From JAKFDI01 sp044508835 (GTDB taxonomy: Bacteria; Pseudomonadota; Gammaproteobacteria; Burkholderiales; Burkholderiaceae_C), in NCBI GenBank assembly GCA_044508835.1, contig JBIQHD010000009.1, forward strand, positions 62,001 to 126,000: 64,000 bases of DNA. The letters are read 5' to 3'. Position numbers and translations under genes: made by a program. Below the pieces are notes generated by a model. That model was not told the origin of the DNA. It was given only the letters and a program-made list of their open reading frames with translations, and made no database searches. Shown here piece after piece: positions 63,123 through 64,000 of this stretch. Every line of letters begins with the position of its first letter. Positions within the stretch are counted from its first letter, which is position 1.

Positions 63123-64000
63123 TCACAAACGCTGGGGTCCGGCGGCGGGCGCTGGCGCCCGGGCACGCGAATGCGCGTGCACGGCGTCCACCAGGGCGGC
63201 CACGGCCTCGGGCGGCGTGTGCTGGCTGATGCCGTGGCCCAGGTTGAACACGTGGCCGCCGCGGCGGCCGGCCGCGTCGACGGCCGGGCCGAAGCTGTCC
63301 AGCGTGCGCGCCGCCTCGGCGCGGATCTGCGCCTCGCCGGCGAACAGCACGTTCGGGTCGAGGTTGCCCTGCAGCGCCACCTGGTCGGCCACGCGCCGGC
63401 GGGCGTCGCCAAGGTTCACCGTCCAGTCGACGCCGAGCACGTCGGCGCCGATGTCCGTCATCTGCTCCAGCCACGGGCCGCCGCCCTTGGTGAAGACGAT
63501 GCGCGGAATGCGCTGGCCGTCGTGCTCGGCCTTCACCTGCGCCAGCACGCGCCGGGTGTAGGCGAGGCTGAACTGCTGGAACGCGCCGTCGGCGAGCACG
63601 CCGCCCCAGCTGTCGAAGATCATCACCGCCTGCGCGCCGGCGTCGATCTGCGCGTTCAGGTACGCGGCCACGGCGTCGGCGTTCACGGCCAGCATGCGGT
63701 GCATCAGGTCCGGCCGCGCGTAGAGCATGGTCTTGACCAGCCGGTAGTCGTCGGAGCCGGCGCCTTCGACCATGTAGCAGGCCAGCGTCCAGGGGCTGCC
63801 CGAGAAGCCGATCAGCGGCACGCGCCCGTTCAGCGCGCGGCGGATGGAGGCGACGGCGTCGAACACGTAGCGCAGCCTGTCCAGGTCGGGCACCGCAAGC
63901 CTGGCCACGGCCGCCTCGTCGCGCACCGGATGGGCGAAGCGCGGGCCCTCGCCGAGCGCGAAGCTCAGGCCCAGGCCCATGGCGTCGGGCACGGTGAGGA
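63123..64000 (-). CDS. hemE: uroporphyrinogen decarboxylase, 5' end beyond the window
   Basis: About 290 C-terminal residues are present; the visible frame enters at LTVPDAMGLGLSFALGEGPRF, the segment that follows the first third of HemE. GFSGSPWTLACYMVEG, IFDSWGGVLADGAFQQFS, GVDWTVNLGDARR, QGNLDPNVLFA and GHVFNLGHGISQHTPPEAV are all typical of HemE, including the conserved Asp/Tyr-region and terminal His-rich loop. It makes coproporphyrinogen III in haem synthesis. The N-terminus with the catalytic Arg/Asp lies to the right of the window. Confidence 0.96.
   Translation of the reverse strand, partial: LTVPDAMGLGLSFALGEGPRFAHPVRDEAAVARLAVPDLDRLRYVFDAVASIRRALNGRVPLIGFSGSPWTLACYMVEGAGSDDYRLVKTMLYARPDLMHRMLAVNADAVAAYLNAQIDAGAQAVMIFDSWGGVLADGAFQQFSLAYTRRVLAQVKAEHDGQRIPRIVFTKGGGPWLEQMTDIGADVLGVDWTVNLGDARRRVADQVALQGNLDPNVLFAGEAQIRAEAARTLDSFGPAVDAAGRRGGHVFNLGHGISQHTPPEAVAALVDAVHAHSRARAPAPAAGPQRL

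Overview
The window is high-GC DNA with tightly packed, overlapping genes of a betaproteobacterium. Housekeeping content (hemE, priA, ahpCF, waaF, radA, ArfB, a type II secretion gspAB pair, a yheT-type hydrolase next to a betaproteobacterial hypothetical gene) points to the order Burkholderiales, most likely a Comamonadaceae-like lineage. I cannot name the genus from the sequence alone.

Region 1 (1-12518, minus strand) is an aryl-polyene (APE) type pigment cluster read as one long, translationally coupled operon. It runs from a ketosynthase-like chain-length factor (12518) through an acyltransferase, two acyl carrier proteins, a membrane protein, a fused acyl-ligase/dehydratase, a glycosyltransferase, an LpxL-like acyltransferase, a thioesterase, a LolA-like carrier, an RND/MMPL exporter, an O-methyltransferase, a DUF3261 lipoprotein and a ketosynthase, to a second dehydratase cut by the left edge. 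The order follows the described apeC to apeP series, with three departures: a ligase-dehydratase fusion, separate glycosyltransferase and acyltransferase genes, and a methyltransferase inserted between apeM and apeN. The rest of the pathway (ketoreductase, starter ketosynthase) is expected to the left of the window.

Region 2 (12519-15584) is a degraded border zone. It holds a small Sbal_3080-type lipoprotein gene, two strong inverted repeats, a frameshifted carboxymuconolactone-decarboxylase-like remnant and a beta-propeller lipoprotein gene broken by several frameshifts. It ends at a tRNA-Arg(CCG) whose 3' end faces the APE cluster. By eye this block is less GC-rich than the rest, which suggests an acquired island at a tRNA site.

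Region 3 (15629-41455) is core genome. It contains a six-gene Mrp Na+/H+ antiporter operon (A and B fused), aroQ, hyi, a membrane-anchored di-haem cytochrome c, hydrolase and housekeeping genes (purU, waaF, ilvE, radA, arfB, alr), an lplT-eamA-gpx-tyrB run, the gspAB pair and a short-chain dehydrogenase.

Region 4 (41478-49945) pairs an aldehyde dehydrogenase with a divergent peptide-type ABC importer (two permeases, two ATPases, a binding protein) and an amidase. It is a plausible uptake-and-degradation unit for an amide- or peptide-like compound. Two families of palindromic REP-like repeats sit in this unit: one precedes the first permease, whose start codon is unclear, and one is translated as the C-terminal tail of the first ATPase.

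Region 5 (49947-64000) holds GST, DoxX, pirin, a Gdx/SugE exporter gene preceded by what looks like a guanidine-II (mini-ykkC) riboswitch, a YhhN-family membrane protein, Rep helicase, an AEC transporter and a peroxide-defence block (katA, ahpC, ahpF) with an OxyR-like operator before ahpC. PriA and a 5'-truncated hemE follow, separated by an intergenic region with DnaA-box-like sites. No CRISPR array, integrase or intact insertion sequence was seen.
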